Positions 1 through 10,383 of a stretch of DNA of 64,000 nucleotides are shown here, piece after piece; the stretch's first letter is position 1; each line of letters begins with the position of its first letter. The notes below the pieces were generated by a model. It was given only the letters and a program-made list of their open reading frames with translations, was not told where the DNA came from and did not search any database. Both the position numbers and the translations under genes were made by a program. The stretch comes from Pempheris klunzingeri (taxonomy: Eukaryota; Chordata; Actinopteri; Acropomatiformes; Pempheridae): the NCBI RefSeq assembly GCF_042242105.1, contig NC_092020.1, positions 3,771,001 to 3,835,000 on the forward strand. The letters are read 5' to 3'.

Positions 1-1916
1 GCCAATGGAACAAAGCACAGTGGAAAACTAGAATTCATGTTTGCTGTGGAGATTTCTTGTATTTCCCAGCCTTGCCTGGCTAACCAGTGGTCAGTGTGTG
101 ATTTAAGGAGATGTTACTGTAATAGTTTTCAAGGAATCGGCAGAACCTGGAGACAGCTGCTTGTTTTCGTAGAAAACAGAGGGAGTATGTGACATGGAAG
201 TCTGATTTCTTAATTGTGTGGATTTATGTTATTGTTCTGTCAAATCGCACAGCAGTGCAGTTAACACAAGATGCTATTGTTGTTTATTTTGAAGCCCTTA
301 AACTTAGTTGCACTCCACCCAGATGGATAGCACACTCCAGTAAAAGCACTCATAAGAAAAAGATCCACTGTTCTCCCGTCACATTACACTGAAAGAGGCT
401 TTTCAGCTGAGAGTCACAAGACATCTTGATGGAGGATAGTGTTTTTGTTGTTGTCCTGCATGTTCCTCTGTACTGAATGTGTTTCTGTGTGTATTTGTGG
501 GGTAGTCGGTAAAGTGTGTATAGACATTCACCCTTCTGTGTTTCTCTAGTTTAATTAGTACATCACTGGCCGCAAAGTTTCCACATATTTGCCTATGAAG
601 AATAAAGTAATCTGCATTTCAGTTCCAAAACCTTAAAGCTGTTAGAATACTGACATTCAGCACACACTTGGGCATCACTCATATTGATCCATCTCTTACT
701 TCCTAAACAGATATTGATTATCATTTTCTCATGTTTCAGCACTAAACAGGATTGATGTAAACCCAGAGCCACAGCAGACACATGTGTAGTTAGGCTGTGC
801 TGTGTACATCAAAGGCCCGTTATGTACTATTCAGTTAACCAGTTTGCTACCTGTATAGAAACAGGCTGTGTCAGATTCCTGGTCCTTGTTCTCCGTATGG
901 GTAGCAAAGCTCTCACATTGTCACATCTCCCTCAGGGGACGCTTCAATAATGTTTCCCTTTTCTTTTCACCTCTTTTTATTGCATCCAATCACTTTTATT
1001 CACTTCCCTCCACCTTCTGCTCCACTTTACCCGGTGACCTTGCCGCTGTAAGTATCTCCCTCCTCTCGCTGTTTCACTCACTCGGTAGATAGATATTGCA
1101 TATGTCTGCCTATGTGTGCGTACACTATACGAGTCTCTTCCTGTGTTTGTCATGTGATGTCAGTAGTGTGTATCCATACTGCCTCTGACGGAGTTTTTAA
1201 TCTACTGTCAAACTTTGCTCTGAGTGCGTGTGTGTGTTTGTATGTGTGTGTGTGTGTGTGTGGCGGCTCGCCCTGTCGCCGAGCTGAAAGAGTGTGTCCC
1301 AAAGATGAGAATGTCTGCCATTGGTGTCATGCATCATGTATATAGGAATTCAATGGATCATGGATCGGGGCCGGCATGGCTAATGGCTAACAGAGTAAAG
1401 AGCGATCTCACTGACATTACATTGCATGTCTCCCCCATTGACTTCCATTGACTGAGCTTTAGTGCAGAGTGGCATCGATATCATCTCCTCACACCACTCA
1501 TGAAACGACTGCGTGCCTCAGGCTGAACAGTAACTGAACTCACTTTGATGCTGGTTATTTTCATGCTGTCGGCTGAAATATTGATCTCCTCTAGGCAGGA
1601 ACGGTGGATATGACTGTGGATGTGTAGCGTAAATGCACTCTCTCACTGTACATCTTTGTTTAATTCATTAACACACTTTCCTCCGTAGCACACTGCAGTG
1701 CACTGTCCTGTAGGGATAGTCTGATATTTTGGGAAATACGCTCATTTGCTTCCTCCTGGAGAGTTAGATGGGGAAGATCGATACCACTCTCGGCGAAAAA
1801 GTGGATAAGCGTATATCTCAAAATTCCCCCAAAAACTATTTCTGTGACAGAATTACCAATTACTTTGCTTCTGTCTGTTTTTCTTTTCTCCCCTCACTTT
1901 CTCCACTTCTTCACAG
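1..1916 (+). other. ablim3: ablim3 intronic sequence upstream of the first visible exon
   Basis: No exon of the family could be recognised here. The first exon seen starts at 1917 in splice phase 1, so the gene continues beyond the left edge, and this stretch is most simply an intron. It holds a short (TG)n run near 1236-1262 and a teleost repeat fragment at 1712-1800. A GTAAGT at about 1046 resembles a splice donor, but nothing before it reads as a recognisable coding exon. The LIM domains of the protein must lie to the left of the window. Confidence 0.6.
1712..1800 (+). repeat. Teleost interspersed repeat fragment (TTTTGGGAAATACGC type)
   Basis: The stretch contains TTTTGGGAAATACGC, then GAGAGTTAGATG, then GATCGATACCACTCTC. 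I recognise this order from a very common dispersed repeat of percomorph genomes. Only the left part of the family consensus is present. Other fragments that I assign to the same family lie near 6793-6870, 18780-18990 and 44868-45010. Family membership is from memory and was not checked against a repeat library. Confidence 0.6.
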
Positions 1917-4900
1917 ACAATCATATGGATGCAGCTACCAAAAGCAGGACTAGCGAGGACATCCTCAGATCCTCCAGACTGTCCACCTACTCTCCTGAAC
2001 CGTACGCCCAGTCAGAGTCTGACTACTACCCATACACCAGCTCCCCTAAGGGTAAGCAACCGTGTCATTTCACAGACTTTAGAATGGGAAGCTGCACAGT
2101 AAACCGCCTTTTTGTTTTCATTTTCCGCTGGACCAAACACAGACACTGAAGTACAGTTCCTTTTGTAACTGTGTTGTCGTATTTATTCCCCCACCCACTC
2201 TGTTACTGCACTCCACTCTGAGCTCTGTATTCATACCAGGGAATCTCTTTTATCTGTTTTCTCTCTCAGCCTATCGGATGCCGAGAAGACGCTTCTCGAC
2301 AGGAGGAGATGAAGAGAGTTGGAGTCACAGTCTTCAAAGAGTAAGAGCTTCATTATCTTCTCTCCCTCTTTCTTCAACATCTGGTTGAAGAAAGCCCCCC
2401 CCCCTCAGAAACACCCATAAATAATGCACTTCTTATGGTATGGTGCCTAAACTATCCTCCTTTTTTTTTTTTTGCATCTCTCTCCATCTTGCATTTGCTG
2501 TGCATGAAATTAGCAGTTTTCCCTTCTCTCATCTCTCATTCTTTTTTTTTTTTTCTACCCCTTCTCCCTCTCTCAGATTGGGAGTGGCATTGGGAGGATG
2601 ATCCTAAAGGAGGAGATGAAAGCCAGATCTGGTTCCTATGACAACGACCCCTGGGGCAGTGCGAGGAATTCTCGTAGTGGGAGCAAGGAGACTCTCAACA
2701 CTACAGGCTACGGCACCACGGCGTACAACAACACTGTCAACGGATGTAAGGATCCACCCTGCCCCCTACGCATCTCCCCCTTTGTCTCTTGTTATTTTTG
2801 CTTCTGCAAGTTCACCAACGCCTGCACTGGCTGTACCCCTGTGAGGCCACGTCTGTGTCCCTCCCAGTGTGATCATATGTGTTGCCACGAGGGCTTTTTA
2901 TGAGCCTCGGTATCTGCCGTCACTGGGGCTCGGGGTGAGGGCAGCCCTGCTGTGGATGTGGGTCAGAGAGGGTCATGGCTGCCGCAGGCGGGGCGCTTTA
3001 TTGAGATGGAAAGATGCTGAGATAGCTGAACAGCTGCTGCCGAACCTGTGGTAAGGCCAGTGGCGGCAGCAGATGCGGCCTGTCATTGTCGTGGGGGGAG
3101 TCTGATCACACTGATTGTGCTCATCTCAAGCTACCGAAAGCAGAGTGTGAGTGCAAGCATGTGTGCAGTTGTGCCAGTTGTGATAAAGTCAGACCTGAAA
3201 CTACCAGCATTGTTTCTGTTTGTGAGGGCCGAGCTTCACTGCTCCTGCAGCCCATTGGGACTGTTATTTAGCCCCTGACATTCAGACACTGGCTGGTTTT
3301 CTCTTCTTGTCACTTCCTTGCTCCATCTCTTTCACCGCCTCCTTCTTCAATTTGCACGCTTATTCTGGCTTTTCTCTCCTCCATTCTCTCCCGATCTCGC
3401 TCTCTATAGTCTACTCTGTTAACTCTCGATCTCTCTATCCAACCATCCATCTATCTGTGTATGTATCTCCCTCTTTTGCACTCACAGCTGGTGTCCCATA
3501 TCCTGGTTTATTTATGAGCAGTAAGATCTCTCATTAAAGCTGTTCCTCTGATGGGAGGGGACCAAACTGAACGGGACTCCGTTGGCTACGGTTGAAAGGC
3601 AACAAAGGCTTGTAACCATACAAGCTGTGGCGTGCGATTAGACGCTGGATGTTGTTTTTATATTTTTTATTTCTCCCTTTCTTCCCTGAATCAGTCCTGT
3701 CTGGCCTCTTTCTGCCTTATTGCTCCTTTGATGTTTTGTGTTCCTCCAAGGGCTTGATGGGTACCCAACTTGCTCCTATTCTGTTTCTTTGTTACGCCTC
3801 TAACTAGACAGATGGCTGTCAAATCTCCACAGCAATTCTTCCCCGAATATTTTAGAGCAGGGCGGATTATATATGCTGCATCATTTGTGCCTTTTGCAAT
3901 AAGGACGATGTCATTTAACTATATGATCTCTTTATTTCACAGCCCCCAGATCTCAGTACAGCGCTGATATTGGTGAGTTATGTTTTATGAATATTCTAAA
4001 ATGAGTTATTTTTAGTTTTTGAATGGAAGTTGGCATTGGGTCACAAATTGTGTGTTTATTGCTGGATTCAATTACCAGACATCAACAAAGCTCCAGTGTC
4101 ATGTTTACACGTTTGGAAGTTTGGGGATTTTTTGGTTAGTCGTGAGCGCCATCTTCTGGGACTGTTTAGATTATATCAATGGGCCAAAGTACATGAAAGT
4201 TATTGAAATTTTAAGCAACTGTTGAATGACTAAGGTCATATTTTTCTGTGTTTTAGATTTTGGTTGCAAGTCTGCCTCGCTACCAGGATATGGACGCAAC
4301 GGCATCCAGAGGGTGAGAGCACAGTGAACAAGACACAACACAGCATGAGTAGCCGCTTTATCATAGAGGCTTGAGGCTTATTTTTGACTGTCACATCTTT
4401 AAAATCGCATCTGTTACATGAAATTGACATTATGGCTCTACAATTGAGTACCATTAGGGCTGTATTTATTCCCAAATGTTACAAATTTACATATCTCAGG
4501 CCAGTAATCCGGTTTATGCTTAAATTGCCGTCCCTTTCTACACCTGCAGCCTCAGAGTGCAGATTGCTACCAGTACCAGTATGACAGCAGCAGCGAGGTG
4601 AACTGGGGAAGCAAAGGTAATTTGATATGAATTTAAAACATCTACCTCTTATTAAAAGCAATTAATTCAAGGCTTTTTCTATTGTACTGACTTAATTCTC
4701 TTTCTTGCTCCTCCCAGCAGAATACAAGGTGAGAGTTTTAAGATAATCTCTTGAATAATTCATTCCACGTGGGTTAGCCTATATGTTGACTAATCCCAGC
4801 GTGATTGTACCCAAGTGTCTGAAGTTTGATGAAGCATGTCCACCTCTCCCGCCCTGCAGATTTACCCCTACGAAGCACTCATTGTCACCACTAGAGGTCG

Positions 4901-5472
4901 CAACAGGCTGCCCAAAGATGTAGACAGAGCCAGGCTAGAGGTGAGTCTTGAATGGGCCGGTAGGCTAACTTGTGCTGGGAAGTTGTTCCTGGTCCAGTTA
5001 AAAACTAGAGCCACACCCATAGATTTCAGAAGTACGAACTCTTCAGTCATATTTTCTGTAAATTGTATCTCCTTCCATTGTGATCTGGTGCCTGGTATTT
5101 AAGTCTGATGTAAGATTTTTATTTAACGCCTTAAATCTAAAATTTAGCCTTAGAAAACCCAACATGTGTACTACGTGTATAACTGCAGAATTTAAACGTG
5201 TTTGTCACTATAACCATGGCATCCTAAATGGCAACTAAGGTTAAGTTTAAAAAGAATAATATGTTAGAGGAATGTGAGATTCACACGGGTACTGTAAAAA
5301 CAAAAAGGCAGGTGCATTGTGATAACTGTTTGCCGTTTCTTTATCCTTGTCTACTCAGCGTCACCTTTCCCCAGAGGAGTTTGCCCAAGTGTTTGGCATG
5401 ACCATGGAGGATTTTGACCGGCTTGCTCTGTGGAAGAGAAATGAGCTGAAGAAACAGGCGCGACTGTTTTAA
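1917..5472 (+). CDS. ablim3: Actin-binding LIM protein 3, C-terminal exons (partial gene)
   Basis: Nine exons: 1917-2051, 2270-2340, 2577-2745, 3943-3972, 4257-4312, 4550-4616, 4721-4728, 4860-4940, 5359-5472 (stop TAA 5470-5472). All phases agree. The N-terminal LIM domains are off the left edge. Visible protein: a Ser/Tyr-rich linker ([15 protein letters not shown]), an [14 protein letters not shown] block, the [12 protein letters not shown] segment, then the villin headpiece from [18 protein letters not shown] to the terminal [16 protein letters not shown]. The headpiece binds F-actin, and abLIM proteins link actin to signalling in muscle and neurons. Exon 7 is only 8 nt, with tandem acceptors. 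The headpiece alone does not separate ABLIM1, 2 and 3; the adjacent afap1l1 points to ablim3, because the human pairs are ABLIM3-AFAP1L1, ABLIM2-AFAP1 and ABLIM1-AFAP1L2. Family is near certain, paralogue is likely. Confidence 0.88.
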
Positions 5473-6665
5473 TAACATATGGACGTCAGTTGAACGCTGC
5501 CAAAAGCAGAGCGAGGGACTTGACTGACTGCAGGGGAGGGGACAGAGAGAGATAGGAAGATGTCTACTCAGTTTCACTGCCATGGCTGAGAACCTGTTCT
5601 AGATCTCCTCATATGATGAACCAAATTCTGGTCACACCAGCGTGGACCCTCTGAGACTGCGAGGGAAGGCCACAGAGACATTATGCACAGATGGATTTAT
5701 AAACTGTAACATGCTTGACAGTGCTACTGTGGCTGTGTGCTGGACTGGTGTGTAAGCAATAGAGACTGTAGTGCAGTAGTGTTGTGCTTTTCTTAAGCCT
5801 GAAGGATGTAGGGAGGCGTGACTGTGCCCCTATAAGGCCACATGTGGGGATGTCTGTGACTGGAGCCGCGGGGACTAAAACATAAAGAGGAGAATTTTGG
5901 CTTTGCCTTATTTGTTATGCTCTCTTAGTTATGAGTGTGCAGCACCAGCAATCTGAATGAGTAGAATGTAGATTCAGTCTATAATTTATGACACTTTATC
6001 AGGGTGAATGAGTAGATGAGAGGAATGAATGGGTGAGCATATAGCATCAGTTTGCTTTGATTTATAAGGATGCATTTTGTTAACCAGTTTCCCTCTTTTT
6101 GCTCTTTCACATGAAATACCGTGACCCTCTGGTTTACACTGATTGATACAGATTGAAACAAGAAACAGTCTGAGGTGGACACAACTTTTTCAACTGTATG
6201 CGTGACCTGCATTGATTTGTGTGCAAATGAAAACCAAAGTGAGAATGCAAATATACAGATTAGCAGATCACTTCCATGTAATGTTCTGGCTAAATAGTTA
6301 AAGGTCACCAATAGACACAGTGCAGCTGTACGGTAACCTAAAAGAATGTGCAATTCAGTAGATGAAATAGATAAAAAAAAAAAAAAAAAAAAAGGAAACA
6401 CCACTTCAGTCCTTCAGCTCCATGTTTTCCAGCTCACTGCAATAGAATGATCATCTATACATTTACACCCACTATTATTTATATTCTTTTAGAATGATAA
6501 ACCAATCGTTTTGTAGCTACAGAGATTATATTCACTCACAATTAAATGCTCTGCAAGGTACTTAACACACTGACAAAGATTCAGGGTTGTTGAAGACTTT
6601 ACTTCCTTTGAATACTGTTATTTTTGATTTTGTCACAAAAAAAATAAACTTGAAACAAATCCAGT
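5473..6665 (+). terminator. ablim3: ablim3 3' UTR and polyadenylation signal
   Basis: The 1.2 kb after the stop codon has no recognisable coding exon. It ends with an AATAAA at 6643-6648 followed by a T-rich stretch, which fits a cleavage site near 6665. A 20-A run lies near 6373-6392. The boundaries are inferred; no transcript data were available. Confidence 0.55.
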
Positions 6666-6792
6666 CTCCTCTTTTTTTATTTGAATTGCAGTTGGGAACC
6701 ATCCAATTTCAAGATATTTTCTTAAAAGAATCGCTTGAAGTATTCTTTCTCTTGTTGAAAAATAATATAGCAGTTTGGTGCTAGCAGTCATG

Positions 6793-6870
6793 TTAGCTTA
6801 AAGACACTGAAGCCTGGAGACGCGGAAACAGCTAACGTTATCCTAGCTCTGTCCAAAGGTAACAATATTT
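6793..6870. repeat. Teleost interspersed repeat fragment (CTCTGTCCAAAGGTAAC type)
   Basis: The stretch has TTAGCTTAAAGACACTG followed by a GGAAACAGCTAACG block and CTCTGTCCAAAGGTAAC. This order is that of the right half of the same dispersed family as 1712-1800. Assignment is from memory. Confidence 0.5.
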
Positions 6871-7291
6871 ATTTAACCAGCATCCCTAAAGACGATTCAT
6901 TCACACGTTTAAATGCGTTTATTTAATTAAAAAAATGGGTAAAAATTATTTAAAACTTTTTTTTAATTAACAAGACGTCGCCATTTCCTGGTTTGAAGCT
7001 GTTGCTAGCCAACCAGCGGACCAGGGACTGTTGATCCCGGCCTTGATACAGTGTTCGGCTCGTGATACAGCGATTAGACATTTTTGCATTGTAGTTTGTG
7101 TGTGAATTAAACTAGCTGGATAGAAAGTGGAATTTGTGAGCTTCAAGGAAACTGCTTTATATGCCTATGTTGTTAACTTTGGACACAGCCTAGCTACCTG
7201 TTTCCCATTGTCTCCACTACTTATTATAAGCTAAGCTAATCGGCTACTGGCTACAGCTAGCTAGTTTAACCGCTAGTTGCACATTTCCGGT

Positions 7292-7577
7292 ATGGAACAG
7301 ACCCAGCGCTTCCCGGCATGCATTGGCCGCTCATGCCTTTCGGGGTCTGGGCTGTGTGAGGGGTGCGGAGCAGCAGCAGACTCTAGGACCCAGTGGAGAA
7401 GCAGCCTGCTGCAAGTTCCCGAGCAGCGGACCTGTAATGAAGCGACTGTATCTGTCAGCCTCGGCTCCACACTGCTTCACTCACTCACTCACTCACTCAC
7501 CCATGGGCCTGCATTAAACTTCATCAACTCTTCCATGGACAGCATCCCCAGCAGAATGGACACAAACGGCACCAAAT
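7292..7577 (+). other. Possible first exon with ATG and splice donor, unassigned
   Basis: This GC-richer stretch follows an AT-rich upstream region. It has an ATG at 7292 opening a 95-codon frame (MEQTQRFPACIGRS at the start, MDTNGTK at the end) and a good donor, AAAT|GTAAGT, after 7577. The donor is in phase 1, which is the phase of afap1l1 exon 2 (acceptor at 23730). A remote alternative first exon of afap1l1, a first exon of a non-coding RNA, or chance are all possible. A (CTCA)n run near 7480-7500 inside the frame makes it look less like ordinary coding sequence. I do not recognise the peptide. Confidence 0.25.
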
Positions 7578-9116
7578 GTAAGTTTTTCTCTCCAGTTTCA
7601 AACACTGCTGCAAAAGTGACAGACTGGTATGGTGAGCTCTGTGTGTCTCTGTGTGCAGTTTGCTAAGGTGGATTTACATTGTGCATGTTTGTTTTGTGCG
7701 GCTGTCAAAGCGGTGGGACCCCCCCCAAAAAACACACACACTGTTTATTTCCTTCCTCCCACACCTCTCAGCACCCTCACTGAGGCCCCCTACGCTTAAC
7801 TCATTTTACTGGGGACGTAAGGGGTCATTGCTGGGTGTGTGTATACTTAAAGGTGAGCATTTTCTAAATTGTTGCACTGATATTGTTTCCTAAATTTATA
7901 TTCTGTCCTACAACCACAATCAGTGGTCAGAGAACACCCAAGAAGATGTGCTGTGGACACATCCATCTCCCCCTGTAATTCTCCCTCCTGATGTACATCT
8001 AAAAGACACAATGGTAGTGCACTTTAAAAATATAAATAATGGTACTATGACCCCCCCCAGCTTGCTTGGAGAGGCAGAATACCAAGAGCTCATCTAAAGT
8101 CTGATTGTTGTTTCAGAAAGTGAATCTCACTCATCCTGAGTCAAGTCAAATATCTGGATGTGGAGATGAGATATTTGGAGATTAGTATAGTTTGATATTG
8201 GACACCACCAGCAGAGAGTTCCTCAGCCCTGGAGTGCTGCACTGCTTTTGTGTTGAAATAGCTAGAAATCCAAAATGTGTTTCCGCCCCATGTGTTTTTT
8301 CTGGGAGGGGTGCAGTTGCCCCCCTGCACAGAACAACATTTTTCCACATTGTAACTGAAAACAAATACACTTGCCCCCCTCGTGGGCTTTGGCGTGAGGT
8401 TAGAAGCAACGGCGTTGACAGAGAAAGGTGTGCCCCAGCTCAGCTTTTCAAATATGAAGTTGTGCTTTCAGTTTATAGTTTATTTTAGTTTGTTTGATCT
8501 GTTTTTACACTTCAGCTGATGTCGCTGTATCATGTCACTGCTTTTAGAGCTGTGGAGTGTTCTTCACAGCCAGGTAAACATACGATGGTGATTATAACCT
8601 CCACATTAATGGACATTTTCTACTCAACTGACTAGAGGTGAGAGGAAATGAGACAAATGGTGTACAAGGTGCTTTATCTTGTTTCCAGCACCTTGTAACC
8701 GCCTCTTTGCTTTCAAGAAAAATATACTTCTCTAGTCCCATATGCCACTTTTACCTTTGCCGTCCATGAATTACTCCTTTTCCATCCTTCCTCACCTTGC
8801 TTCCTCGTATGCGGATTATGTGGATGTTACCGGTGTGTTTGTTGTGTACACAAAGTACCTAAAGGAGGAAGTGTTTTTAGGTTGGGAGAAATCCTCGTCT
8901 GTCACTCACATCTCTCTCGACACACACAAACACACAGATACAAACACAGGAATTTTGCTGGACTGACTTTCTGTCTGAGCTCTGTGTTTGTGTAAACACC
9001 ACAGGAGCAAACACACTGTGACAGCTTGTGATCCCATGAGAGCACCCTGCTGTTTATGTAGTCTTTGAATCCTGTGATTGGCTGCTGCTACTTTACTTTG
9101 CCTTGATTTGTCTTAC
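7578..9116. other. Intergenic, no gene seen
   Basis: I see no exon with family similarity. Short C-rich and (CA) runs are present (7721-7740, 8931-8946). Nothing supports a specific function. Confidence 0.5.
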
Positions 9117-9402
9117 GAAAGGCTACAAGTAACAATAATCTTTCAATTCACTTTTTAGTCTATAAATGTCAGAGAAAAGTGACAAACGCCCTTCACAAGC
9201 TGCTAGATCAATTGATGAGAGGGAACCAAAAACCAAAACGGTGAAGTTGCAGGTCATGAAATCAAAACTCTCTAAACATTATTCATTATGAATGACACTC
9301 TTCACTTTACAAGTCTACTAATAGAAAAATATTGATTAGTCCAGCTTTAAAATTGTTGCTGGTTAGTTTTCTGTTCATCAGTTGATCAATTATTGGTCTC
9401 AA
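9117..9402. repeat. Teleost interspersed repeat (TCTATAAATGTCAGA type), degraded
   Basis: The sequence contains TCTATAAATGTCAGAGAAAA near 9160 and TCAGTTGATCAATTATTGG near 9378. These are the ends of a common teleost dispersed element that I recognise by its TATAAAATGTCAG and ATCAATTAAT motifs. The middle is diverged. The class is uncertain. Confidence 0.45.
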
Positions 9403-9762
9403 AAGGTTGTTTTTGCTCACTTTTTGACTGTCAGAGCTTGCTGCGTGGAGTTACGTCAGTTCAGAAATCAAGCTTGGTAAGATTAATGAGAGGCTGGTAT
9501 GAGCTTGAATGGTAGGAGCTTCTCAGCCAGATGGAGCAGCACTTTAATAAAGGTTCTGTTTCCACAGTCGGCTCAGTGCGCTGTGAGAAGCAGAGCGTCA
9601 GGTGGGTGTGAGAGGGGAGAGGCTGTCCCCACAGAGATGCATTGCTGTGGTGGGATTGTCTCCTTTTCAGCCCAGCAGATATGATGAATCATAGCTATTG
9701 TCAGTATGTTTTGGAGCATATGGAAGATGTTGTGGACAAAACACTGATCTGCTATGGACTCC

Positions 9763-10383
9763 TACAGTTGCACCTAAAATCATTCAACCCCCATTGCAAA
9801 TTAGGTGTAAAAATGAACAAACTTTCAGCTGTGTTCAATGAACTCAGACAAGAACAATTGAAATAGTCTTTTCCAAAATGCTCAAAATCATATAAATAAA
9901 CCACAGAGGTTTTGGGATTCGGTTCTGTGGAGCAAGGAAACAAAACTGGAACTTTTCAGGTCTATGGATCAGCGGTATGTCTGGAGGAGGAAGAATGAGA
10001 AGAACACCCTGCCTACAGTGAAGCATGGTGGTAGCTTGGTGATGTGCTGGGGCTGCTTTGCTTCTCCTGGCACTGAGAACCTGCTGCAAGATGGATTCAT
10101 TCAAGTATCAGGAAATCCTAGGAGAAAACATCATGCCGTCTGTGAGGAAGTTGAAGCTTGGGTGTCATTGGACTGAATAATTGGGTCGAATCATTTTGAG
10201 ACTGCATTAGTCATTAAAAGTGGCATATTGTGTTGAATTTTAGAGAAACGACCTGTAATATTAGTGGTGTTGAACTGTTTCCATTGTTCTGATTGCTGCA
10301 TTATTCTCACAGCTGAAGGTTTGTGAATTTTGCCAAAACACCTGATTTGCAATGAGGGTTGAATCATTTTAGGTAGAACTGTA
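9763..10383 (+). mobile_element. Tc1/mariner element, internally deleted
   Basis: The two ends form a long imperfect inverted repeat. The left end begins TACAGTTGCACCTAAAATCA; the reverse complement of the right end begins TACAGTTCTACCTAAAATGA. Homology continues for roughly 110 bp on each side. TA dinucleotides at 9763-9764 and 10382-10383 fit the Tc1/mariner target duplication. Between the arms, 9906-10175 translates to a piece of Tc1 transposase, with WGCFASPGTENLL and PTVKHGGS clearly recognisable. The N-terminal DNA-binding part and most of the DDE catalytic core are missing, so the copy is about 620 bp, less than half of a full element, and cannot be autonomous. Confidence 0.85.

Noticed and set aside
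1040..1050. GTAAGT donor-like site in the first 2 kb
   Set aside because: No acceptor with an in-frame, family-like exon precedes it. It is most likely a chance match in an ablim3 intron.
5979..6404. Minus-strand open frame of 141 codons
   Set aside because: It lies within the ablim3 3' UTR, starts in a poly-A/T run and has no recognisable domain.
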